From the NCBI GenBank assembly GCA_030429565.1, contig JAUIFE010000033.1, forward strand, positions 35,591 through 99,590: a stretch of DNA of 64,000 nucleotides, given 5' to 3'. Below are positions 18,101 to 27,176 of this stretch, piece by piece. The notes beneath the pieces are model-generated. The model was not told the DNA's origin. It saw only the letters and a list, made by a program, of their open reading frames with translations, and searched no databases. Source of the DNA: Holophagae bacterium. Its GTDB lineage: Bacteria > Acidobacteriota > Holophagae > Acanthopleuribacterales > Acanthopleuribacteraceae. The position numbers were made by a program, and so were the translations under genes. Position 1 is the stretch's first letter; each line of letters opens with the position of its first letter.

Positions 18101-19243
18101 CGGCAAGGCCACCGCCACAATGGCATGATTGAAGAGACCGATGCCTGGTGTGTCGGCGCTAATTTTGCGGTTGATGTTGTGGACCAGCGCCAAATCGGCC
18201 TGCATGTCGAGGGCCCGCAACATGGCAATCAGCAGCACGGCTGTGTCTTTACAGTCACCGTAACCCCGTTTCAAGACTTGATCCGGCGCCGTCGGCATTA
18301 AATCTTTATCGCCCAAATACAGGCCGCTGTAGCGCACCCGTTTGTGAATTTCTTGGAGCAGATTAACGGCGGTGGACCGCGGATCGCCGTTTACTTTCAA
18401 GGCTTCCAGGTCGAAGGGCGGCGCGGTAAAGGTCGCGGTTTGGTCGACAACGGCGGCATAGGCGGCGGCTACCTTTTTCCATGAGGCGCCGGTTGCAAAG
18501 GTCAAGCGACCGCTGTAAATGCCGCCGGCACGGAGCGCCGCGGTGTAGTCAATCGCCGGTGGTGGTTCGGTTAGGGTCCAACTATGGATGCGCCGACCCG
18601 CACGTTTATGGCGCTTGTATTTGGTACTGAAGCTGTCGTCGAGGTGAAAGCTGAACGGCATTTTAGCCGGGGTTTCGACCACAATGCGTTGCGCAATCGG
18701 GTATGCCGTAAAGTAGTCTTGCCAGGCGTCGCCCGCCTCAAAAACCGGCCGTAATCCGGGGATCACCTTTTCGACTTCAATCAAGCAGCCCACGCGTACG
18801 TTGGGTAAGGGCGCCTGCAGGCGCCGGTCCTCGCTGAATTGGTTGTCGTCATCGTCAGTGGCTGTTTCGACGATTGCGGACGGCTGCAGGGCGTGGACGC
18901 CGCCTTCTGGATCAATCACGCGCGCCCGCATTTCGGGGCGGCCTTGATACCACGGGCGCCAGCGAACCGAGGTCGAATCATATTCTTCGAGCGCGTCATG
19001 ATCGGTGATGAAATAAACGTTGCGTATGGTTTGCGTGCGACGGCCGGCCTCGTCAAGGGTATAGATCGTTTCGTGAAAAAGGTGTGTTGGGGGCCTGGTG
19101 GGTTGGTCCGCCTGAATGGCGCGCACCGTGTGTAGCAGTTTGTCGGGTGCGTCCGTCATAAAAGAGTGCGGCCAGGGAATGACTGTGTCGTTCGCAAAAA
19201 GCGGTAGCGTCATAGAAAACAGCAATAGAAGTGTAAATTTCAA
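15200..19243 (-). CDS. DUF3857 / transglutaminase-like / TPR secreted protein (paralogue 2)
   Basis: A 1,347-residue protein starting at TTG 19243 after GGAGG. The signal peptide is MKFTLLLLFSMTLPLFAND. It has the same layout as the downstream gene: DUF3857, transglutaminase fold with C331 (GYGDCKD), H373 (LFNHAIV) and D389 (WLDTT), and a TPR-rich C-terminal half ending in the shared 'YHTLATLYATQGKNQEAVDTLRKAV' type repeat and 'LGFNDIARTYYTRV'. The two genes are about 260 bp apart, on one strand, and clearly arose by tandem duplication. The substrate is unknown. Confidence 0.85.
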   Translation of the reverse strand: MKFTLLLLFSMTLPLFANDTVIPWPHSFMTDAPDKLLHTVRAIQADQPTRPPTHLFHETIYTLDEAGRRTQTIRNVYFITDHDALEEYDSTSVRWRPWYQGRPEMRARVIDPEGGVHALQPSAIVETATDDDDNQFSEDRRLQAPLPNVRVGCLIEVEKVIPGLRPVFEAGDAWQDYFTAYPIAQRIVVETPAKMPFSFHLDDSFSTKYKRHKRAGRRIHSWTLTEPPPAIDYTAALRAGGIYSGRLTFATGASWKKVAAAYAAVVDQTATFTAPPFDLEALKVNGDPRSTAVNLLQEIHKRVRYSGLYLGDKDLMPTAPDQVLKRGYGDCKDTAVLLIAMLRALDMQADLALVHNINRKISADTPGIGLFNHAIVAVALPNGERAWLDTTVTLNRDGALPFQLHGSQALIAHPRTRALTQIPPANPADHGMDFHFDFHPTFSGNGRMKVTYSGRGNHEITFRDQYLNYKEGAEAPDTEHARVASADMSQPWSRTTESESWEGLASDFKGAMVSVPLGWSTEEIPDIVQFAADEPKVPVTLVDAGVFRLSYQFHLPSGYQLAQTFAPVTFESEHVVLADERSSENPTHGVLTLTLKPGVMPVEEVEAVNALLTRLSQTNLLLTFKHQGMLLLEEGKVDQAFAILKQEHEQAPSVQTHFRLASAFSRWGMIEPAMEHVEQGVKYDHNALDMIFAIPSMMVNYTGTEVGPGYLRDRALAVLEGEAEAFPDFPMLYFFSAYTRDHGDNGLIIEDQALLEKSAAEYAKANMKVLSKETRAHHVINRLLVGDNATAKTLADTLDSLRRDVFQIVIAAQEQGPEQALVIARRTANPQQRAGRLLQASDILARLRNYPAASATLNAVTLPQSQELLRLRANMLANAKAIDINAFDDSQPFTPVLRLFANKATMATNKPFSDTQIQLPTYQAALPFLEPPYDAILFNMAAKSSDQAAHNQTSIWDLFLGNLAMTYADGLPESDTTSARIVKVLCPAFQVMKPMFYWVVPTKTGYRIAATTSEPNKLGPAFAHALTRRAGAEAAALFDHLLTLTPIQGRPSDSDFVTLWPALRKLEKNPSKAAALLFHYGDSLKTKDVRALEALVDQVEDDAAKASLVYRIALAYTHSPDKQRAADYYRAWYEAAPDADRALNLLTIYDETGQDEAFKQLLDIWLDKKEKPLEFAQQHGTLYEKQGDFDGMARVLTGIREDPIAKGVGIQNSLAWLALFRDDADLDAAIADAENAVATTIPAMGMSGASAATYHTLATLYATQGKNQEAVDTLRKAVVSNHRFTPNGADWYVLGLVAQNLGFNDIARTYYTRVDSDEADPSDTIHLVRRRLAEMDSAVTQGAGDEP

Positions 19244-19589
19244 AAGTCCTCCGGGGGGGGCCTGAATGGGTTGGAGCGAAAGATGTTGTTGGTGTTTCTC
19301 GGATGGTCACGTGCTCGCTAAAGAGCGGCCGATGGGCGTGCGGATAGAGGAGGCAGCCTTTGATCATGCGGCATACGAGATCAAAAGCGTCACTTCATCG
19401 GAAAAGGACGCACGGACGGAGTTGAAAACCTGAGAAACGCGATATTTATGCGTAATGCAGAAGAAAAAAGTGACAAAGAAAAGGAATATTTAAAAATAAA
19501 AGAATCTGTGACGGAAAAAATGAGCCACAAATCGTTGATTAGCCTACACCAATGGTGCGGCGATGTGTAACCGGCCTCTCTTCTGTGGG
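19244..19589. other. Intergenic region, AT-rich centre
   Basis: About 345 bp between two minus-strand genes. The part at 19440-19520 is AT-rich against a G+C-rich background and is the likely promoter region for the transglutaminase pair. No clean -35/-10 pair, terminator or small gene could be assigned. Confidence 0.4.
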
Positions 19590-22500
19590 TTACCGCCGGC
19601 TTTGGCCGGTCAGCCAGGGCACGTAGTCGAGCGTGACCGGGCGTGGTTGGTTGAGGTGGTCCCAGGCCGACGGTTTCAACGGTTGCGACACACCTTTGAG
19701 CAGCAAGTGTGGGTAGGAGGCGAGCTTGGCACCGTCGAAGTGGTACCCCATGTGGTAAAGCGAGCGGTCGAGTAGGTCGCGATAGAAGCGGTGTGGGTGG
19801 TGGCGGTCCTGGGGGAGCAGGAGACGGTCGATGTTCCACAAACGCACCGTTTTGTCTTCGGAAGGTGTCGCCAAGACCGAGCCGCTGGGGTGAAACGCCG
19901 GCGTGAAGTAAACGCCGCCCTGGTGGCCGAGCAGGACAGCCAAGGGATGCCCGTCCTGGCTGTCCCAAATGCGTACGGTGGCGTCGACCGAGGACGTCGC
20001 CAGGTAACGACCGTTCGGCGAGAAGGCCGCCCCGCAAACCGTGCTGGCGTGGCCGCGCAAAACCGAAACGGGTTTGGCCGCCGCGGCCACATCCCATAAA
20101 CGCACGGTTAAATCGACCGAGGTCGAGGCCAAGCGCTTGCTGTCGGGAGAGAATGCTACCGCCCAGACCGTCCCCGCGTGGCCGCTTAGGATTTGGGGCG
20201 CGTCGTCTGTATCGCCGTCGCCTCGGTGCAAGTGAACGTTGCGATCTTGCGAGGCCGAAGCGAGCAAGCGACCGTCGGGTGAAAAGGCAAGACCATGGAC
20301 CTTGTCCTGGTGGCTTTGGATGATGCGCGGTGCTTGGCGATGATCGTCTAGGTTCCACAGGCGCACCGTTTTATCAGCCGAGGCCGAGGCGAGGGTGTGC
20401 CCGTCCGGCGCAAAAGCGACGCTATAGACGGCATCTTCGTGTCCGCGAAACACCCGGGCTTCAGGCTGGTCGTCGGTGAGCTTCCACAAGCGCACCGTGC
20501 GGTCCACGGAGGCTGAAGCCAGTTGGGTGCCGTCCGGTGAAAAAGACACGCCGAAGACCTCGTGGGTGTGGCCGCGCAGGGTCAGGGGTTCGGTTCCGAG
20601 CGGCGCGTTATGCAACCACAAACGAACGCTGTGGTCGGCGGAGCCGGTCGCCATGCGGTCGCCTTGCGGCGCGTAGGCGGTACACAAAACGCCTGCCGAA
20701 TGGCCGCTGAGCACCGCGGTCTGCGTGGCGCCCCGATAACCGGTGTCGGCTTCCCAAAGGCGAATGGTGCGGTCGGCCGATGCCGAAACCAGGCGGTGCC
20801 CGTCCGGGGCAAAATCGAGTGAGTAGACAAAACTGGAATGACCTTGGAGAACCTCCGCGCGGGCGCTTTTACGGTCGTCGGCAAGGGTCCATAGGCGGAT
20901 GGTGGTGTCCAGTGAGGAGGAAGCCAAGCGGGTGCCGTCGGGGGAGAAGGCCAAACCGTACACGCTGGCGCTGTGGCCGGTTAACATCGTTTGAAGGGCG
21001 GTTTTGGGGTCGCCAATGCGTGTGTCCCAAAGGCCGACGGCGCCATCATCCGACGATGAGGCCAGGTAACGGCCGTCGGGTGAAAAGGAAACGCGATGAA
21101 CGCCCGCCGCATGGCCGCGCAGTTCCAGCGCCTGTTGGCGGGGTCGATAGTTTTTGTCGAGTGACCACAGGCGGATCGCGCGGTCGGTTGAGGTCGTCGC
21201 CAAGCGGGTGCCGTCGGGTGAAAAGGCCAACCCGCCGACGTGGCCGCCGTGTCCGCTCAGCACCGTTTCAGTCACCGCCGTGTCGCCCTCAATTCGCCAC
21301 ACACGCGCCGTTTCGTCGGTTGAGCCCGAGGCGAAGCGGGTGCCGTCGGGTGCAAAGGCGACCGACCACACCCCTTGTGTGTGGCCCTCCAGAACCGCCG
21401 TGGTGGTGGCGCCGCCCTCGTCATCAAGCCGCCATAGCCGCAAGCTACGATCTTGTGAGGCCGAAACCAAACGGGTGCCGTCGGGTGAGAAGGCGATGCC
21501 GTGAATGGTGTGGCTGTGGCCGGTGAGGATTGCTTTTACCGTTCCGTTGTGTGCATCCCACAGGCGAATGCTGTGGTCCTCGGCGCTGCTGGCAATGGTG
21601 TTGCCGTCAGGCGAAAAAACGGCGCTAATCACCGGTTGGGCGTGACCGACCAGCCGCGCCAACGGCTGACCATCGTTAATGCGGAAGCGGGCAAGCGCGC
21701 CCGCCGTATCGAGCACGGTGACACCGGCGGCATTCAGGGTGACCGTTTTGAACGAGCCGCCCTTTTGCCAGATCATTCGCGGCTCGTTGCGCATGTCCCA
21801 CACCGACAGCGGGGTCTCCGGTCCGTGAATGGCTGCAAAAGGTGAATTGGGCGAGAGGGCCGCTATCTCAACCGGCCGTTCTAAAGTCTGGTTTTTGACC
21901 AAGCGGCCCGCCCGATTGTAGTAATCCAAATTGCCGTCGCTATCGACCGTCACCACTTGATTGTTTTGGTAAACCGCCAGCGCTTGAATGGTGGTGGCCG
22001 CGGCACGTTCGAAACGCTGCGGTGTGATCATGTTGTGGCTGGTGTCGGTTGCCTCGTGTTGGTCGAGCATGAAAAGGGCGCCGTCGGCGCCGGCGGCAAT
22101 GAGGCGCTCTTGCTGGAAAACCAAATGTTGAATGGGCGCTTCGTGTTGGTAACGCGCGCTGATTTCGCCGCGCCGCACATCGTGCACCAGAATCAAGCCG
22201 TGTTCGTCGGCCGAGGCGATCAGGCGATTGTCGTCGGAAAAAGCGACTGTGTTGACCGCGTCGCGATGGTCTTCGGTGAGTACGCGAAAATGGGTATCGA
22301 CCAGGTTCCACAAATACACTTCGTGGCGATCCGTGCCCGCCGCCAGCCACTGGCCGTCAGGGCTAAAGGTCGGCATGGTGAGACCGTGGCCTGCTTGGGT
22401 AAGCAGCGCTTTTTGCAGGCCGGTTTCGGCATCGAGGATGCGAATCAAGCCGTTGCGGTCGGTGAGCGCGAGGGTGCGTTCGTCGTTGCTAATCGCCAGG

Positions 22501-25500
22501 CTCGCCAGCGGCGGTGCCACCGGCGACGTCCACAACAGCCGCGCTTTGGCTTCCATGCGCGGATCCACAAATCGTCCCGCCGGCTCCGGTAAACCCAAAT
22601 CGGCAGGCGTGGCTTGGCTCAATGCCGCCAACGAAAGCAACCAGGCCTTGGGTGCGTTGTTTTCGTCGAGCGCGTCGCCCGCTTGTTCATTCAGCGTTTG
22701 GGCCAGGTGGTAATTGCCCTCCAGCGTTTTGCGTTCGGCGCGTTCTTTTTCGATCAGCGCTTCCTCGCGTGCCTGGACAGCGGTGTGTTCGGCTGCTCGG
22801 CTCTGCAAGTACAAAAAGGTGGCCACCACTGCCAAAATCGTGCTGGCCACACCCAATCCGGCAATCGCTTGACGGATCCGCAGCCGCGTGCGCCGTTCCC
22901 GCTCGCGCTGGTTGACACTTTCATCGAGGAAGGTGGTCGCCAGGCGGCTCAAGTGACGTTCGTGTTCCTGTTTGAGTTCCACCATTTGTTGTAGCGGCGT
23001 GCCGCGCAGGAGGTAGTCCGGGTCGCGACCCGCTTCGTCCCAACCTTCAGCACGGCGACGCAGTTGATCCATGCGGCGCGATGTTTCGCGGTCTTCCGCC
23101 ATCCATTCGTCAATGCGATGCCAGTTGCGGATCAGTGCTTCGTGGGCGACGTCGAACAGTTCGAGGTTGCGCGCCGCGTCACGCGTGCCGGTCAAAAGCC
23201 GCGACCGCGTCCAACGCGACAACAGGTTGTCGGTTTGGCGGCCGCCGATGCGACGCAACTCTTCCATGTTGGCGCGCCGGCGCGTATTCTCGGCACCTTT
23301 TCCAGGCTGAACCAAACACAAGACAAACATTTTGCGCAGCGTTTGCTGATCATCGGGCGAGAGCGCGCTGTACTCAGTTTCAGCCCGTTTGGCGAGGGCT
23401 CCCGCGATTCCGCCGATTTGGTCGTAAGCACCGCGCGTCAACATGCCGCCCTGACGCCGTTCGTATAATTCCAGTAACGCGTGTTCCAGCAGCGGTAATT
23501 CTCCCGCCGAACCGGATACATCGTTGAGCAAACGCTCCAGTAACCCGGTTTCCAACGACAGCCCGGCCAAACGCGCCGGTTCTTCAATCGCACGCCGCAG
23601 CTCTTTGCGGTTCATCGGTTTGGTTTGGAGCGCGTGGTCCATAACCAAATCGTTGAGATCGGGATACAGGACGCATTTACCCAGGAAATCGGAGCGCATC
23701 GTGAGCAGAATGTCGAGGTTCCCGGCCGGGCGGTCGACCGCGTGGCACAAGGACGCGGCAAAGGTGGCGGCTTCTTCGGCTCCGGCCAGCGTAAAAATCT
23801 CCTCGAACTGGTCGATTACCAAACACAGCCGCTTTTTACCGCAGGCCGCCGCGATTTCCTTGGCAATGCCGTGCAGCGATTCAATTGACCCGCGCAACCG
23901 TTCTAACAGTTGCGGACCCGCGCTTGGTTGTCCGTGGGATTGCAACAATTTGTCGAGCGCGTAAGCCAACTCCTCGAGCGGTGTTTTTGACGGATTAAAC
24001 AGGGCAAGGGCACTGTCGCGGCCGCGCAGCGCCGGAATAACGCCGGCTTGGACCACGGATGATTTACCACTTCCAGACGGACCCAACACCGCAATAAAGC
24101 GATTGGCTTCAAGGTATTCGACAATCCGTTGCGAAAGCGCTTCACGTCCGAAGAACAAGTGGTGATCCTGCTCGCGGAAAACTTCCAATCCGCGAAACGG
24201 ACATTCACCGGTGGGTTCGATCGGGCTCGGTCCCTCGGCACGAAAACCGCCGACCGCTTCCAAGAGTTGGTTGATGTCTTCTTCTTCGGCCGGTGCATCG
24301 ACGCGTAACCAACGTCGGCCGCGCAAAAAGGCGGGCAGGGCACTTTGCTTCTCGGGATAACGCGTTCCTGGCAACAACAAGGGCACCAAATTGAGTTCCC
24401 CGGCGAAGAAGGCGGCCGCGTCGCGCAACGCCGGGCGTTCGTGCCAGGGCGCGTGTTCGACCCCTTTCTCCGATTGACCCAAACACACCACGCAGGCACG
24501 ACCCGCTGTTAGCGCGCGTTCCCACTCGCGATCCGAGATGTTGCCCGGCGTGATTTTGTTGAACGGCGGGAACATCTTGATGCGATGAACCGACGCCGTC
24601 TGTGCCGCCAGCGCGGCCACCGCGGCGTGGTCGTCGGCGTGGTACCAAAACACCACATCGTATTTTTTATTGCCGCCGTCACGCAGGCTGCCTTCCTGGC
24701 CCAGTCCGTTGATCACCCGTTCCAGCGCACCCGCCAGATCGTCCGCACTCGCAAACCGTTCGTGCGGCTCCTGTGCCAAACAGCGACGCAGCACGTAACC
24801 CACCGCTTCGGGTAACGGCGGCAGCGAGATTTCGGCCACCTGCGGCGGCTGCACTTTTACAGGGGCGCCTGGCACAGGTGCATCAACCGTGGTTTGATCG
24901 CCGGACGGGTTGGTCACGGTGGCGCGGCAGCGGCCTTCAACCAATTCGTCGACGGTATCCAGGGGGCAACTCGACAGACTTTTTGGTGGGCGTGCCGTCA
25001 ATAATTGCAGTAGCACGAGGCCTAATGCGTAAATGTCGGTCGCCGGTGTGATCTTGCCGCCGAGAAACTGCTCGGGTGCGGCGTAAGCCGGCGTCATTGG
25101 GTTGCGTTCGGCGACGGCTGCGTGGCGCGTCAGGTCGGGGTTCATTAGGTGGGCGATGCCGAAATCGAGGAGCTTGGGTTCACCGGCGTGGGTCACCATC
25201 AAGTTGTGCGGTTTAAGGTCGCGGTGAATGACGCCCATCGTGTGGGCGTGGGCCAAGGCGCGTGTGGTTTTGAGCAGCGTCGTGAGAATTTCGGGCAGGC
25301 TGGGGTGGGTTTCTTGGCACCACATGTCGATGGTGTGGCCCTCGATAAACTCCATAATAAAGTAGGGAATGCCAGAGCTGGTTTTGCCCGCGTCGTGTAA
25401 GACCGCGATGTGCGGATGTTTGAGGTCGGCCAATAACTGGCGCTCACGCTGGAAGCGCGCCTCGACTTGAGGTGTCACCAAATGTTTGTGGAGCAGCTTG

Positions 25501-25646
25501 ACGCCGACACGCATTTGCAGAACGTCATCTTCGCGTTCGGCAAGGTAAACGGCGCCCATACCACCGCGTCCCAACTCGCGCTGGATCCGGTAGGGGCCGA
25601 TTTTTGTACCGATAATGGCGCGTTCATCTTCGACGGTGCCGGTCAT
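19590..25646 (-). CDS. Ser/Thr kinase-TIR-STAND NTPase-WD40 fusion protein
   Basis: A 2,018-residue protein. Residues about 19-290 are a Hanks-type kinase with all key residues: GRGGMGAV (26-33), K50, HRDLKPHN (141-148), D161-F-G and an APE motif. Next, about 335-470, comes a TIR-like domain (YDVVFWYHADD... and ACVVCLG...APWHERPAL). Then a conserved CPFRGLEVFREQDHHLFFGR segment leads into a STAND NTPase with Walker A GPSGSGKSS and Walker B LCLVIDQFEE. A single hydrophobic helix (AIAGLGVASTILAVVATFLYL) and a coiled stretch precede about 18 WD40 units, 14 of them canonical (GH...FSPDG...RLW). Probably a membrane-anchored sensor that oligomerises on ligand binding. Ribosome-site spacing is short (GGAAGG-AC-ATG). 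Confidence 0.9.
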   Translation of the reverse strand: MTGTVEDERAIIGTKIGPYRIQRELGRGGMGAVYLAEREDDVLQMRVGVKLLHKHLVTPQVEARFQRERQLLADLKHPHIAVLHDAGKTSSGIPYFIMEFIEGHTIDMWCQETHPSLPEILTTLLKTTRALAHAHTMGVIHRDLKPHNLMVTHAGEPKLLDFGIAHLMNPDLTRHAAVAERNPMTPAYAAPEQFLGGKITPATDIYALGLVLLQLLTARPPKSLSSCPLDTVDELVEGRCRATVTNPSGDQTTVDAPVPGAPVKVQPPQVAEISLPPLPEAVGYVLRRCLAQEPHERFASADDLAGALERVINGLGQEGSLRDGGNKKYDVVFWYHADDHAAVAALAAQTASVHRIKMFPPFNKITPGNISDREWERALTAGRACVVCLGQSEKGVEHAPWHERPALRDAAAFFAGELNLVPLLLPGTRYPEKQSALPAFLRGRRWLRVDAPAEEEDINQLLEAVGGFRAEGPSPIEPTGECPFRGLEVFREQDHHLFFGREALSQRIVEYLEANRFIAVLGPSGSGKSSVVQAGVIPALRGRDSALALFNPSKTPLEELAYALDKLLQSHGQPSAGPQLLERLRGSIESLHGIAKEIAAACGKKRLCLVIDQFEEIFTLAGAEEAATFAASLCHAVDRPAGNLDILLTMRSDFLGKCVLYPDLNDLVMDHALQTKPMNRKELRRAIEEPARLAGLSLETGLLERLLNDVSGSAGELPLLEHALLELYERRQGGMLTRGAYDQIGGIAGALAKRAETEYSALSPDDQQTLRKMFVLCLVQPGKGAENTRRRANMEELRRIGGRQTDNLLSRWTRSRLLTGTRDAARNLELFDVAHEALIRNWHRIDEWMAEDRETSRRMDQLRRRAEGWDEAGRDPDYLLRGTPLQQMVELKQEHERHLSRLATTFLDESVNQRERERRTRLRIRQAIAGLGVASTILAVVATFLYLQSRAAEHTAVQAREEALIEKERAERKTLEGNYHLAQTLNEQAGDALDENNAPKAWLLSLAALSQATPADLGLPEPAGRFVDPRMEAKARLLWTSPVAPPLASLAISNDERTLALTDRNGLIRILDAETGLQKALLTQAGHGLTMPTFSPDGQWLAAGTDRHEVYLWNLVDTHFRVLTEDHRDAVNTVAFSDDNRLIASADEHGLILVHDVRRGEISARYQHEAPIQHLVFQQERLIAAGADGALFMLDQHEATDTSHNMITPQRFERAAATTIQALAVYQNNQVVTVDSDGNLDYYNRAGRLVKNQTLERPVEIAALSPNSPFAAIHGPETPLSVWDMRNEPRMIWQKGGSFKTVTLNAAGVTVLDTAGALARFRINDGQPLARLVGHAQPVISAVFSPDGNTIASSAEDHSIRLWDAHNGTVKAILTGHSHTIHGIAFSPDGTRLVSASQDRSLRLWRLDDEGGATTTAVLEGHTQGVWSVAFAPDGTRFASGSTDETARVWRIEGDTAVTETVLSGHGGHVGGLAFSPDGTRLATTSTDRAIRLWSLDKNYRPRQQALELRGHAAGVHRVSFSPDGRYLASSSDDGAVGLWDTRIGDPKTALQTMLTGHSASVYGLAFSPDGTRLASSSLDTTIRLWTLADDRKSARAEVLQGHSSFVYSLDFAPDGHRLVSASADRTIRLWEADTGYRGATQTAVLSGHSAGVLCTAYAPQGDRMATGSADHSVRLWLHNAPLGTEPLTLRGHTHEVFGVSFSPDGTQLASASVDRTVRLWKLTDDQPEARVFRGHEDAVYSVAFAPDGHTLASASADKTVRLWNLDDHRQAPRIIQSHQDKVHGLAFSPDGRLLASASQDRNVHLHRGDGDTDDAPQILSGHAGTVWAVAFSPDSKRLASTSVDLTVRLWDVAAAAKPVSVLRGHASTVCGAAFSPNGRYLATSSVDATVRIWDSQDGHPLAVLLGHQGGVYFTPAFHPSGSVLATPSEDKTVRLWNIDRLLLPQDRHHPHRFYRDLLDRSLYHMGYHFDGAKLASYPHLLLKGVSQPLKPSAWDHLNQPRPVTLDYVPWLTGQSRR

Positions 25647-25829
25647 GTCCTTCCATCTAACACTCGCGTTTATGGCGGCATAATAGCATGTGTTCCCATC
25701 GGTTTCGCGACAAAAACAGCGGCCTCGGCGGTGGTGGTTGTGATATTGAAAAAGAAAGTCGCAATACTAATATCGGCTTTGGTTAAAAAAGCAGCCGGGC
25801 GCCGTTTGTGCCGCGAGCACCACACAAAC

Positions 25830-25857
25830 AAAAACCCCCGCACGGCGGCGGGGGTTT
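25830..25857 (-). terminator. Rho-independent terminator of mdh
   Basis: Perfect 10-bp stem AAACCCCCGC (25832-25841) / GCGGGGGTTT (25848-25857). Read on the minus strand it is followed by a U run (A at 25830-25834). It lies 36 bp beyond the mdh stop. Confidence 0.85.
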
Positions 25858-25892
25858 CTTTGAACTTAAGGGTGCGTGTTGGGTGCGAGACC

Positions 25893-26873
25893 CTACAGCA
25901 AGTCTTTAACAACTTCGCGTTCGGACTTGAGTTCGGCTTCGGTTTTGGCCAGTTTATCCTTGGCGAAATCGTTGTGGGCCAGGCCTTGTACGATTTCGTA
26001 GCTGCCGTCTTCCTTGGTGCGGATCGGGAAGCTGAACAACAGACCTTCTTCAACGCCGTAAGAACCGTCGGAAGGAACCGCGGCACTAAACCACTTGCCG
26101 TCTTCGGTGGGGAAGTGGAAGTTCTTGACGTGGTCAAGGGCCGCGTTGGCGGCGGAGGCGGCGGAGGACTTACCGCGGGCTTGAATGATCGCGGCACCGC
26201 GTTTTTGAACGGTGGTGATGAAGTCGCCTTGCAGCCACTCGTGGTCGCTGATGACGTCGGTCGCTTTTTTACCGCCGATGGTGGCGTTGTAAAAGTCGGG
26301 ATACTGGGTGGCGGAGTGGTTGCCCCAGATGGTGACGTTCTGCACTTCGGTCACCGCCACGCCGGCTTTAGCAGCCAACTGGTAACGGGCACGGTTTTCG
26401 TCGAGCATGGTCATGGCGCTGAAGCGGTTGAACGGAACATCGCCCGCGTTTTTGGCGGCGATCAGCGCGTTGGTGTTGCAGGGGTTGCCGACAACGACAC
26501 AGCGAACATCGCTTGCGCCGCGTTGCAGGGCTTTGCCTTGGCCGGTGAAGATCGGGCCGTTTTCGCTAATCAAATCTTTGCGTTCCATGCCTGGGCCGCG
26601 CGGTTTGGCACCGACCAAAATCGCCCAGTTCACGCCGTCAAAACCTTTGTTTGCATCGGAATTGATTTCGATGCCGGCGAGGGTGGGGAAGGCGCAATCG
26701 TTTAATTCCATGGCGAGGCCTTCAAGTGCGGTAACCGCTTGAGGAATTTCCAGCAGGCTGAGAACGACCTTGGTGTCCGGACCAAACAACTCACCGGACG
26801 CAATACGAAAAACAAGACTGTAACCAATTTGACCCGCGGCACCGGTAATCGCCACTTTAACCGTTTTGGACAT
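25893..26873 (-). CDS. mdh: Malate dehydrogenase
   Basis: A 326-residue NAD(P)-dependent enzyme interconverting malate and oxaloacetate in the TCA cycle. The dinucleotide-binding motif GAAGQIG is at residues 11-17, the substrate-binding arginine segment is GAKPRGPGMERKDLI, and the catalytic histidine lies in TIWGNHSATQYPD. The GAAGQIGYSL/WGNHS pattern is that of the cytosolic-like MDH group rather than the LDH-like group. AGGAG precedes the ATG by 5 bp. It has its own promoter, a structured leader and a terminator, so it is monocistronic. Confidence 0.95.
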   Translation of the reverse strand: MSKTVKVAITGAAGQIGYSLVFRIASGELFGPDTKVVLSLLEIPQAVTALEGLAMELNDCAFPTLAGIEINSDANKGFDGVNWAILVGAKPRGPGMERKDLISENGPIFTGQGKALQRGASDVRCVVVGNPCNTNALIAAKNAGDVPFNRFSAMTMLDENRARYQLAAKAGVAVTEVQNVTIWGNHSATQYPDFYNATIGGKKATDVISDHEWLQGDFITTVQKRGAAIIQARGKSSAASAANAALDHVKNFHFPTEDGKWFSAAVPSDGSYGVEEGLLFSFPIRTKEDGSYEIVQGLAHNDFAKDKLAKTEAELKSEREVVKDLL

Positions 26874-26894
26874 GATGACTCCTAATCGTTTGCC

Positions 26895-26924
26895 GCCGTT
26901 CAGGGAAGCAGGTGGCTGAACGGC
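26895..26924 (-). promoter_or_regulatory. Stem-loop in the mdh 5' leader
   Basis: Perfect 9-bp inverted repeat (GCCGTTCAG at 26895-26903, CTGAACGGC at 26916-26924) with a 12-nt loop, ending about 20 bp before the mdh ATG. It lies inside the predicted leader of about 155 nt. It could modulate mRNA stability or ribosome access. Confidence 0.4.
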
Positions 26925-27035
26925 CTAAATCTTTAGAAAGACGTGTGGTTTCTTGCAAGCTAGAAAACACCATTGGGGCGCCGGGACACTGCTTTGTTTG
27001 ACGGCGCCGACCACACGAAACGTTGAAACGGGCCT

Positions 27036-27063
27036 ATTATAACCGAGCCAACCAAAGACCCAA
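27036..27063 (-). promoter_or_regulatory. Candidate sigma-70-type promoter for mdh
   Basis: On the minus strand, a perfect TATAAT (27041-27036) lies 16 bp downstream of TTGGGT (27063-27058), a weak -35. It points at mdh. The rest of the 26874-27176 gap shows only the leader and no gene. Confidence 0.5.
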
Positions 27064-27176
27064 GCGTGGAGTTACGCAAAAGTTAGCAATGGTGGCTTGC
27101 GCGTGCCGCGCTGCATCATCGGTGTTCAAACAGCGGCCGTGTGAGGCGCCATCCTTATAAAAGAAAAGTGAGAGGC

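Noticed and set aside
19390..20358. 322-codon minus-strand frame rich in Arg/Pro/Gly
   Set aside because: It overlaps the WD40 repeats of the 2,018-residue protein in another frame; its composition is that of a G+C-rich shadow frame.
19876..21660. Regularly spaced similar DNA as a CRISPR or satellite array
   Set aside because: The periodicity (about 120-130 bp) is that of WD40 coding repeats; the DNA units are imperfect and in frame.
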